Of a DNA stretch of 5,280 nucleotides, positions 1 to 4,788 are shown in pieces (position 1 is the first letter of the stretch; every line of letters starts with the position of its first letter). The stretch is from an uncultured Eubacteriales bacterium (GTDB lineage Bacteria > Bacillota > Clostridia > Oscillospirales > Oscillospiraceae): contig USEU01000086.1 of assembly GCA_900553805.1 (NCBI GenBank), forward strand, positions 1-5,280. Direction: 5' to 3'. The position numbers were made by a program, and so were the translations under genes. A model generated the notes under the pieces. That model had not been told where the DNA came from. It ran no database searches and saw nothing but the letters and a program-made list of their open reading frames with translations.

Positions 1-84
1 ACGGCGGTTGCTCGCTTGCATAGCGCCTGCGCATCGCTAAGTCAGCCCTTGCGGGTTGCCAGCTCCCCCATTGGGGAGCCAAGG
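1..84. repeat. Palindromic repeat-like element at the left edge
   Basis: The segment contains stacked short inverted repeats. GCTCCCC (62-68) pairs with GGGGAGC (73-79) around a 4-nt loop, TAGCG (21-25) pairs with CGCTA (35-39), and CCC (46-48) pairs with GGG around TTGC. The core CAGCTCCCCCA...GGGGAGCCAAGG resembles, from memory, a short non-coding palindromic element dispersed in genomes of gut Clostridia. That family assignment is recollection, not a search result. The last codons of the aminotransferase lie inside it. The left boundary is outside the window or undetermined. There is no T-tract directly after the 62-79 stem on the minus strand, so it is not a classical terminator. Confidence 0.5.
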
Positions 85-1250
85 TTGAGTTCCCTGAAAA
101 TGGGGAGGCTGCGCTGGATCATGTCGTGGCTGACGCAGTAGCAGATGCGGAAATAGCCGGGGCAGCCGAAGCCGTCGCCGGGGACCAGGAGCAGATCCCT
201 GGCCTTGGCCTTTTCGGAAAAGGCGTTGGCGTCGCCACCGGGGGCCTTGATGAACAGGTAAAACGCGCCGTCAGGCTTTGCCATTTCGTAGCCCATGGCG
301 GTCAGGGCGTCGTACAGGGTGCGGCGGTTGCGGTCGTAGGCGGCCAGGTCGGGGCGCAGGTGGGCGCAGCGGGCGATCACCCGCTGCCACAGGCTGGGGG
401 CGCACACGTGCCCCGCGCTGCGGGCGGCCCCAGCCACAGCGGCGTACAGCGCCCGGCTGTCCGCGCAGGCCTGGGGGACATAGATGTAGCCGATCCGCTC
501 CCCGGGCAGGGACAGGGACTTGGAATAGGAATAGCACACGATGGTATTTGGGTAGATCAGCGGCACAAAGGGTACCTCCACCCCATAGGCCAGCTCCCGG
601 TACGGCTCATCGGAGATCAGATAGATGGGGTGGCCGAATTCCGCTCCCTTCCGGGTCAGCAGCTCGGCCAGGGTCTGCAAGGTCTGCCGGGTGTATACAA
701 CGCCGGAGGGATTATTGGGGGAATTGATCAGCACCGCCTGGGTGCGGGGGGTGAGCATGGCCTCCACCGCGTCCAGCCGGATCTGGAACTCCGGCACGTC
801 CGGGGGCACCACCCTGAATTCCAGCCCCGCCGCCTGGGCAAAGGGCTTGTATTCCGGGAAGTAGGGCGCAACGGCCAGCAGCTCCCCGCCGGGCACCGCC
901 AGTGCGGTGAACACCGCCACCAGCTCCGGGGCCGCGCCGCAGCCCAGGAAGAAATCCTCCCCCCGGCATCCGGCATGGTAGCGGCGGTTCAGGTCGTCGG
1001 CAATGGCCCGCCGGGCGGCGGCGTCACCCACGGCGCTGGTATAGCCGTGCACCAGCAGGGTGGGCGTGTCCTGCAAAATTTGCCGCACCGTCTCGTCCAC
1101 CTCCGGCGGCGAAGGGATGGAGGGATTTCCCAGGGAGTAGTCAAACACATTCTCTTCGCCCACCACCGCCGCCCGGGCCCGGCCGTATTCAAACAGATCC
1201 CGGATGCAGGAGCGGTTGGCACCCAATTCATAGGCAGTCTGATTGATCAT
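42..1250 (-). CDS. Pyridoxal-phosphate-dependent aminotransferase, class I/II
   Basis: This is a 402-residue cytosolic fold-type I PLP enzyme, the normal length for the family, that transfers an amino group between an amino acid and a 2-oxo acid. The substrate cannot be read from the sequence. Visible landmarks are the glycine-rich N-terminal SLGNPS (39-44), NSPNNPSG (176-183) with the cofactor-contacting Asn, SDEPYRE (213-219) supplying the Asp for the pyridine nitrogen and a Tyr, the Schiff-base Lys244 in SYSKSLSLPGER with Arg252 for the phosphate, and Arg368 in YFRICYC as the likely substrate-carboxylate Arg. ATG at 1248-1250 is preceded by AAGGAG about 5 nt upstream. It lies 18 nt after the stop of the exonuclease gene on the same strand, so the two are probably cotranscribed from the promoter at 2009-2037. 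Oddity: the last 12 residues, GSPMGELATRKG, are encoded by the palindromic element at 1-84 and look like an acquired tail. AspC-like and other class I subgroups remain possible. Confidence 0.93.
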   Translation of the reverse strand: MINQTAYELGANRSCIRDLFEYGRARAAVVGEENVFDYSLGNPSIPSPPEVDETVRQILQDTPTLLVHGYTSAVGDAAARRAIADDLNRRYHAGCRGEDFFLGCGAAPELVAVFTALAVPGGELLAVAPYFPEYKPFAQAAGLEFRVVPPDVPEFQIRLDAVEAMLTPRTQAVLINSPNNPSGVVYTRQTLQTLAELLTRKGAEFGHPIYLISDEPYRELAYGVEVPFVPLIYPNTIVCYSYSKSLSLPGERIGYIYVPQACADSRALYAAVAGAARSAGHVCAPSLWQRVIARCAHLRPDLAAYDRNRRTLYDALTAMGYEMAKPDGAFYLFIKAPGGDANAFSEKAKARDLLLVPGDGFGCPGYFRICYCVSHDMIQRSLPIFRELNLGSPMGELATRKG

Positions 1251-1268
1251 AAGCTCTCCTTTTTATCC

Positions 1269-1976
1269 TCAGCGCGGCACCGCCCCGGCAGGGGACGGCC
1301 GCGTCTGGTACAGCGGAATGGGGGAATCGTAGGGCTGGGGCAGATAGGTGACGGAGCGGATGGGCCGCCGGGGCGGGCCGTATTTGGGGATGTAGCCGAA
1401 GAGATTGATGTAGTCCGGCAGATCGTCCCGCTCGGCGGACATGGCGTCCATTACCGATACGGTGGCCAGGGCGTCCTGATCGGCCTGGTGGGAGTTTTGT
1501 ACCGTTCCCTCCAGCCCGTAGGCGGCGATGGCGTCCCGGAGCTTGTGGGGATAGGCGCGGCGGTCCCGGTAGACGGTGAGCAGGTCCAGCTTGTCCTTGC
1601 CCCGCAGGCAGCCGGGGTCGCCGTGGACGCGGAGCATGTGGAACAGGAAGCTCAGGTCGAAGTGGGCGTTGTAGGCGGTAAGCAGGGTGTTGCCCGCCAG
1701 CAGGCCGGCGATCTCCCGGGCGGCCTGGTCCCGGGGAATGCCCCGCTGCTCCACGTCCTGGGTGGTGATGCCGGTGAGCCGCTGGATCTCCGGCGGCACC
1801 TGCTGCCCCGGCGCAAGCCGGATCAGCCGGTCATACTGCTGCGTCACGCCGCTGCGCTCCAGCACCACAGCGGAAAACTGGATGATCTCGTCCCGGTCAA
1901 AGCGAAGCCCGGTGGTCTCGGTGTCAAAAATCAGGATACGGTCATAGCGCTGAAACAGGCTGTCCAGATGCTCCAT
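1269..1976 (-). CDS. DnaQ-like DEDDh 3'-5' exonuclease
   Basis: This 235-residue protein is a two-metal-ion 3'-5' exonuclease of the RNase T/DnaQ superfamily, which trims DNA or RNA 3' ends in the cytoplasm. All three motifs are intact: ExoI FDTETTGL with Asp18 and Glu20, ExoII AYNAHFDLSFL with Asp107, and ExoIII HQADQD with His163 and Asp168, the H-x4-D spacing of the DEDDh subclass. Residues about 190-235 form a Pro/Arg/Tyr-rich tail (GYIPKYGPPRRPIRSVTY) outside the catalytic fold. Start choice: an in-frame ATG at 1994 lies only about 8 nt from the predicted transcription start and lacks a ribosome site. ATG at 1974-1976 has AGGCGG 4 nt upstream and a normal leader, so I prefer it. A polymerase III epsilon role is possible, but the protein stands alone without a polymerase domain, so a free-standing repair or RNA-trimming nuclease is equally likely. 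First gene of a two-gene operon. Confidence 0.9.
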   Translation of the reverse strand: MEHLDSLFQRYDRILIFDTETTGLRFDRDEIIQFSAVVLERSGVTQQYDRLIRLAPGQQVPPEIQRLTGITTQDVEQRGIPRDQAAREIAGLLAGNTLLTAYNAHFDLSFLFHMLRVHGDPGCLRGKDKLDLLTVYRDRRAYPHKLRDAIAAYGLEGTVQNSHQADQDALATVSVMDAMSAERDDLPDYINLFGYIPKYGPPRRPIRSVTYLPQPYDSPIPLYQTRPSPAGAVPR

Positions 1977-2008
1977 AGATCCGCCTCGATTCATTTCAGA
2001 GTGCGACC

Positions 2009-2037
2009 ATTATAGTCGAATCCCCTGGGGATTTCAA
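2009..2037 (-). promoter_or_regulatory. Sigma-A promoter of the exonuclease-aminotransferase operon
   Basis: Read on the minus strand, TTGAAA (2032-2037) and a perfect TATAAT (2009-2014) are separated by exactly 17 bp. The predicted transcription start near 2002 leaves a leader of about 26 nt before the ATG at 1976. The spacer contains a 15-bp palindrome that could bind a regulator. Confidence 0.82.
2019..2033. promoter_or_regulatory. Palindrome inside the promoter spacer, possible operator
   Basis: AATCCCC-T-GGGGATT is a perfect 7+1+7 inverted repeat. It fills the 17-bp spacer between the -35 and -10 boxes of the minus-strand promoter, just touching the -35. A dimeric repressor or activator here would directly control RNA polymerase. 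No regulator gene lies nearby, so function is inferred from position only; a GC-rich chance palindrome in the spacer is the alternative. Confidence 0.4.
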
Positions 2038-2051
2038 TTCGTTTTAATGAG

Positions 2052-2080
2052 AAAAAGTTGCCGTTTTTATTGAACTTTTT
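2052..2080. promoter_or_regulatory. A/T-rich inverted repeat between the divergent promoters
   Basis: AAAAAGTT (2052-2059) and AACTTTTT (2073-2080) form an 8-bp inverted repeat with centres 21 bp apart, about two helical turns. They sit between the two divergent -35 boxes (2032-2037 minus, 2083-2088 plus). The A- and T-tracts could act as UP elements for both promoters or as half-sites of a shared regulator. The AU-only stem is too weak for a terminator. Confidence 0.4.
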
Positions 2081-2082
2081 TG

Positions 2083-2111
2083 TTGCGAAATGCTCACATG
2101 GCCGGTATAAT
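2083..2111 (+). promoter_or_regulatory. Sigma-A promoter of the aldo/keto reductase gene
   Basis: TTGCGA (2083-2088) and a perfect TATAAT (2106-2111) are spaced by 17 bp. The predicted start of transcription is near 2118, about 25 nt before the ATG at 2143. This rules out translation from the upstream in-frame TTG at 2080, which would lie upstream of the transcript. Confidence 0.82.
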
Positions 2112-2127
2112 GGACGAAAACCGATCC

Positions 2128-2134
2128 AAGGAGG
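2128..2134 (+). promoter_or_regulatory. Ribosome binding site fixing the reductase start
   Basis: AAGGAGG lies 8 nt before the ATG at 2143 and has near-perfect complementarity to the 16S anti-Shine-Dalgarno sequence. It selects this ATG over upstream in-frame TTG and ATG codons. Confidence 0.9.
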
Positions 2135-2142
2135 TCATCTAT

Positions 2143-3321
2143 ATGCAATACCGCGCCGACCGATACGGAAACCCCATCTCCATCCTGGGCTACGGGTGCA
2201 TGCGTTTCACCCTCAGCGGCGGAAAGGTGGACGTGAACAAGGCGGAAAAGGAAATCATGGAGGCCTACCGGGCCGGCGTGAACTACTATGACACCGCCTA
2301 TGTCTACCACGGCAGCGAGGCGGCGCTGGGAGAGATCCTCGCCCGCAACGGCATCCGGGAAAAGGTGAACATCGCCACCAAGCTCCCCCACTACCTGATC
2401 AAGAAGCCGGAGGGCATGGAGCAGTATTTTTCCGAGGAGCTGCGCCGCCTGAAAACGGACCACGTGGACTATTACCTGATGCACATGCTCACGGACGTAA
2501 AGACCTGGGACCGGCTGGTGGGCCTGGGCATCCTGTCCTGGCTGGAAGAGAAGAAAAGGACCGGGCAGATCCGCCAGGTGGGCTTCTCCTATCACGGCAA
2601 TTCCGATATGTTCTGCAAGCTCCTGGAGGTCTACGACTGGGACTTCTGCCAGATCCAGTATAACTACCTGGACGAAAATTCCCAGGCGGGGGTCACCGGC
2701 CTGCGCCGGGCGGCGGAAAAGGGACTGCCCGTGATCATCATGGAGCCGCTGCGGGGCGGACGGCTCACCGGCGGCCTGCCAGCCGCAGCCCGGCATGTGC
2801 TGGAGCATGCGGAGGGTGGGCGCACCCCGGCCCAGTGGGCGTTCCAATGGCTGTGGAACCAGCCGGAGGTGACCTGCGTGCTCTCCGGCATGAATTCCCT
2901 GGAGATGGTGCGGGAGAACGTGGCCACGGCGGACGCCGCCCGGGCGGATAGCCTGACGGAGGCAGATCTTGAAATCTACCGCCGGGTGGTGGCGGCCATC
3001 AACGAGAAGATGAAGGTCGGCTGCACCGGCTGCCGGTACTGCATGCCCTGCCCCCGGGGCGTGGATATCCCCGGCACCTTCGCCGCCTACAACCGCCGCG
3101 CCTCCGACGGCTACTGGAAAGCGCTGACGGAATACTTCATGATCACCGGCGTCTGCCAGGACTACACCGGCCCAGGCAACTGCATCGGCTGCGGCAAATG
3201 CGAGCAGCACTGCCCCCAGCACCTGCCCATCCGCCAGGAGCTTCAAAACGCCAAGAAGGCCATGGAGGGCCTGCCCTACCGGGTGGGCCGCAAGCTCCTG
3301 CCCCACATCATGCATTATTGA
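2143..3321 (+). CDS. Aldo/keto reductase with C-terminal bicluster 4Fe-4S ferredoxin domain
   Basis: This 392-residue cytosolic oxidoreductase has two parts. Residues 1-285 form an aldo/keto reductase TIM barrel with the catalytic tetrad visible: Asp50 and Tyr55 in YDTAYVYHGSE, Lys80 in ATKLP, and His114 in YLMHML. The tail, from about 290, carries two iron-sulfur motifs. They are CTGCRYCMPCP (Cys294, 297, 300, 303) and CIGCGKCEQHCP (Cys347, 350, 353, 357), the eight cysteines expected for two 4Fe-4S clusters in a ferredoxin-like fold. An extra Cys338 lies between them. This architecture is widespread in anaerobic Firmicutes (COG1453-type). Electrons probably pass between ferredoxin or NAD(P)H and a carbonyl substrate, but the substrate is unknown. 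It has its own promoter and ribosome site, is divergent from the exonuclease operon, and shows no obvious terminator after its stop. I saw no frameshift or missing catalytic residue. Confidence 0.94.
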   Translation: MQYRADRYGNPISILGYGCMRFTLSGGKVDVNKAEKEIMEAYRAGVNYYDTAYVYHGSEAALGEILARNGIREKVNIATKLPHYLIKKPEGMEQYFSEELRRLKTDHVDYYLMHMLTDVKTWDRLVGLGILSWLEEKKRTGQIRQVGFSYHGNSDMFCKLLEVYDWDFCQIQYNYLDENSQAGVTGLRRAAEKGLPVIIMEPLRGGRLTGGLPAAARHVLEHAEGGRTPAQWAFQWLWNQPEVTCVLSGMNSLEMVRENVATADAARADSLTEADLEIYRRVVAAINEKMKVGCTGCRYCMPCPRGVDIPGTFAAYNRRASDGYWKALTEYFMITGVCQDYTGPGNCIGCGKCEQHCPQHLPIRQELQNAKKAMEGLPYRVGRKLLPHIMHY

Positions 3322-3374
3322 GCGTTGGAACCTCTGATTCAATTGTTGTTAAAATCACGGGAAACTGGGCTTTA

Positions 3375-3391
3375 AACAAAATAAATTTGTT
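3375..3391. promoter_or_regulatory. AT-rich inverted repeat overlapping the -35 of the secreted-protein promoter
   Basis: AACAAA (3375-3380) and TTTGTT (3386-3391) are inverted around 5 nt, and the right half overlaps the first two bases of the -35 box at 3390. It may be an operator or simply UP-element sequence. The AT content makes chance palindromes common, so confidence is low. Confidence 0.3.
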
Positions 3392-3418
3392 GACTTTGCT
3401 CTTTCACTCTGGTAAAAT
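3390..3418 (+). promoter_or_regulatory. Extended -10 sigma-A promoter of the secreted-protein gene
   Basis: TTGACT (3390-3395), a 17-bp spacer, and TAAAAT (3413-3418) preceded by TGG form an extended -10. This is the closest match to sigma-A consensus at a -35 box in the window. Predicted transcription start is near 3425, giving about a 30-nt leader. The gene is therefore expressed separately from the reductase upstream. Confidence 0.85.
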
Positions 3419-3441
3419 GGGCAATGTAAGATTGGAAAGAT

Positions 3442-3447
3442 GGAGGG
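3442..3447 (+). promoter_or_regulatory. Ribosome binding site fixing the secreted-protein start
   Basis: GGAGGG is 7 nt before the ATG at 3455. The in-frame ATG at 3440 overlaps this site and so cannot be the start. A further ATG at 3461 is possible but has a longer spacing. Confidence 0.8.
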
Positions 3448-3454
3448 AAATATC

Positions 3455-4312
3455 ATGACCATGGGAAACTGGAAGATCGGAAAGACGCTGACCGTGCTGC
3501 TTGCATTGGTGCTGTGCCTGACGGCGGCGCTGCCCGGGGTGCGCGCCAGCGCGCAGACGGAATACCTCTCCGGCGACTGGGAGGAGGCCACCCTGGAGGA
3601 TGAGAACTGGATCTGGACGGTCTACGCGTTCCGCTTTGATTCCACCCTGTATGACTGCACCGCCTTTGACCTGGAAATGGAAGTGACCATGAACTACGGC
3701 GCGCGCTGCAAAAACTGGGATATCTGGGTGGGATACCGGGGCACCTATACCCAGGTCGGCACCATGTACCTGGCCGACGGCGACGGCTATACCAGCAAGA
3801 CCGTCCGCCTGAGCAGCCCCACCACCTTCGACGCGGTCGCCGTGACCCCCAGCGCCGACGGCAGCTATTCCTGGAGCCAGTACCTGGACGTGTCCAACCC
3901 CGTTTTTGACGGCGGCAGGGACTCGGACAGCCATTCCGACAGCGACCTGGACCAGACCCAGGATACGCAGTACCTCACCGGCCAGTGGAAGGCGATCAAG
4001 CTGGGCACCGCGTCCACCCACGCCTTTGTGTTCGACGAGCCGCTGAGAAGATGCACTTCGCTGACCATCGACATGGATGTCACCATGGACGCGAATACCC
4101 ATTGCTATCGGTGGAAGGTGTGGTACGGCAACGGCGATTCTTACAGTGAGCTGGGCTACATCAGCCTCCCCGCCGGAGACGGCGCGGCCACCAAGACCTT
4201 CCGCTTCGGCAACAACGCCCGCAGCTTCGAGTCCATCGCCATCACCCCCATCGCGGGCGGCAGCTTCTCCTATTCCATGGGTTTTGCGGTCTATGACGTA
4301 AAATATCAATAA
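3455..4312 (+). CDS. Secreted protein with two tandem beta-rich domains, function unknown
   Basis: I do not recognise this 285-residue protein as a named family. Residues 1-33 are a classical signal peptide: Lys7 and Lys10, a hydrophobic core at about 11-25, and a probable signal peptidase I cut after ASA33. Cys21 is not in a lipobox, since Leu occupies the -1 position, so the protein is likely released rather than lipid-anchored. Two homologous domains follow, about 37-151 and 173-285. They are joined by an Asp/Ser-rich linker (155-170, RDSDSHSDSD...). Shared landmarks are YL[ST]GxW, CT followed by [ED]M[ED]VTM, CxxW, and a C-terminal AVTPSADGSYSWS versus AITPIAGGSFSYS block. The cysteines are spaced identically (68/85 and 200/217) and could form one disulfide per domain. 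The many aromatic residues and predicted beta-strands fit an extracellular binding module, for example for carbohydrate, but this is inference. There is no LPXTG or transmembrane anchor at the C-terminus. It has its own promoter and terminator. Confidence 0.85.
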   Translation: MTMGNWKIGKTLTVLLALVLCLTAALPGVRASAQTEYLSGDWEEATLEDENWIWTVYAFRFDSTLYDCTAFDLEMEVTMNYGARCKNWDIWVGYRGTYTQVGTMYLADGDGYTSKTVRLSSPTTFDAVAVTPSADGSYSWSQYLDVSNPVFDGGRDSDSHSDSDLDQTQDTQYLTGQWKAIKLGTASTHAFVFDEPLRRCTSLTIDMDVTMDANTHCYRWKVWYGNGDSYSELGYISLPAGDGAATKTFRFGNNARSFESIAITPIAGGSFSYSMGFAVYDVKYQ

Positions 4313-4318
4313 GTGTAT

Positions 4319-4366
4319 AGTGAAACCGGCATGGCCCTTGCGGCCACGCCGGTTCACTGTTTTATT
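4319..4366 (+). terminator. Intrinsic terminator after the secreted-protein gene
   Basis: A long hairpin, AGTGAAACCGGC (4319-4330) with GCCGGTTCACT (4348-4358), has one bulged A. It continues through TGGCC/GGCCA around a CTTGC loop and is followed by GTTTTATT. It starts 6 nt after the stop codon at 4312. Confidence 0.9.
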
Positions 4367-4377
4367 CAGAGCTTCCC

Positions 4378-4450
4378 TAAGGCAACAGGCGCGCAATTGT
4401 GTCTGCGAGCCGCAGCCGTCTTTTTGCCAAATTGTGCGGTGTTGTCCTAA
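4378..4450. repeat. Imperfect palindromic element between two terminators
   Basis: The left arm (4378-4399, TAAGGCAACAGGCGCGCAATTG) matches the reverse complement of the right arm (4429-4450, TTAGGACAACACCGCACAATTT) with a few mismatches and single-base gaps. The shared blocks are TAGG-like, CAACA, GC and CAATT. The centre adds a perfect CTGCG/CGCAG hairpin (4403-4415). The whole could fold as one long hairpin, like a MITE or REP-type element. No ORF or transposase accompanies it. Of the 231 bases between the stop codons at 4312 and 4544, this and the two terminators account for most; the rest, 4485-4543, shows nothing clear. Confidence 0.55.
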
Positions 4451-4484
4451 AAACTGCCCCCGGCTTCATTCGAAGCCGGGGGCA
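4449..4484 (-). terminator. Intrinsic terminator of the SPFH-DUF6440 operon
   Basis: On the minus strand a perfect 13-bp GC-rich stem (TGCCCCCGGCTTC 4455-4467 with its complement at 4472-4484) and a 4-nt loop are followed by G and TTTTT (4453-4449). No T-run follows on the plus strand, so it acts on transcripts coming from the right. It lies about 60 nt past the stop at 4544. Confidence 0.9.
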
Positions 4485-4543
4485 AATGCCTATATCGCTG
4501 ATTCAATCGTCTGCGGCTGGACAGCGGGCCTTTTGCCGATCGC

Positions 4544-4729
4544 TTATTTCTCCTCCTGCACCGGCAGGGCGGAGACCACGGGCTTGCCCTCGCGGTCCAG
4601 CAGGGGCGTCAGGCCGCCGGAGTAGCCGGCGGCGTGGTAGAAATAGTTGACGCCGGTCCTGGTGTCTACCCAGATCTCATTGACGGTCATCATGCCGTCG
4701 GAGTAAATCTTTACAAAACGCTTTTCCAT
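4544..4729 (-). CDS. DUF6440 family small protein
   Basis: This 61-residue protein has no signal peptide or membrane segment. The pattern RFVKIYSDG near the N-terminus, the central VDTRTGVNYFYH and the signature GYSGGLTPLLDREGKPV match, from memory, the DUF6440 family of about 60 residues common in Firmicutes; no function is established. The ATG at 4727-4729 is preferred. AAGAGG lies 9 nt upstream at 4739-4744, whereas an in-frame TTG two codons earlier sits too close to that site. It is the last gene of the operon, 59 nt after the SPFH gene stop with a GC-rich hairpin in between, and is followed by a strong terminator. The shared transcript suggests a role connected to the SPFH protein, which is inference. 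Confidence 0.82.
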   Translation of the reverse strand: MEKRFVKIYSDGMMTVNEIWVDTRTGVNYFYHAAGYSGGLTPLLDREGKPVVSALPVQEEK

Positions 4730-4751
4730 AATCAAAAACCTCTTTTTGAAG

Positions 4752-4778
4752 TTCGCCGCCCGGAGCCCGGGCGGCGAA
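4752..4778 (-). other. Intercistronic GC-rich hairpin without U-tract
   Basis: TTCGCCGCCCGG (4752-4763) pairs perfectly over 12 bp with 4767-4778 around a 3-nt AGC loop. It lies between the SPFH stop and the DUF6440 ribosome site. Neither strand has a T-run after the stem, so it is probably an mRNA stability or processing element protecting the upstream message, or a partial attenuator, rather than a full terminator. Confidence 0.65.
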
Positions 4779-4788
4779 AGACGAATGG

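Noticed and set aside
126..2015. 629-codon open frame on the plus strand across the aminotransferase and exonuclease genes
   Set aside because: It is antisense to two genes with intact catalytic motifs. Its product is low-complexity Gly/Val/Gln/His-rich with no recognisable domain, and it arises from the third-position GC bias.
2080..2142. Upstream TTG start extending the reductase by 21 codons
   Set aside because: It would lie upstream of the predicted transcription start and overlap the promoter; AAGGAGG directly precedes ATG 2143.
2044..3342. 432-codon open frame on the minus strand
   Set aside because: It is the antisense shadow of the aldo/keto reductase, whose tetrad and both cluster motifs are intact; composition is His/Val/Gly-rich without motifs.
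3404..4396. 330-codon open frame on the minus strand
   Set aside because: It is antisense to the signal-peptide-bearing secreted protein and runs through its promoter and terminator.
4403..4425. Plus-strand terminator formed by the CTGCG/CGCAG hairpin and the following T-run
   Set aside because: The stem is only 5 bp and the T-run starts after a CCGTC gap; it is better explained as the core of the palindromic element, and a stronger terminator lies just upstream.
4320..4650. Short plus-strand frames in the convergent region
   Set aside because: They cross the terminators, lack ribosome sites and show no recognisable protein pattern.
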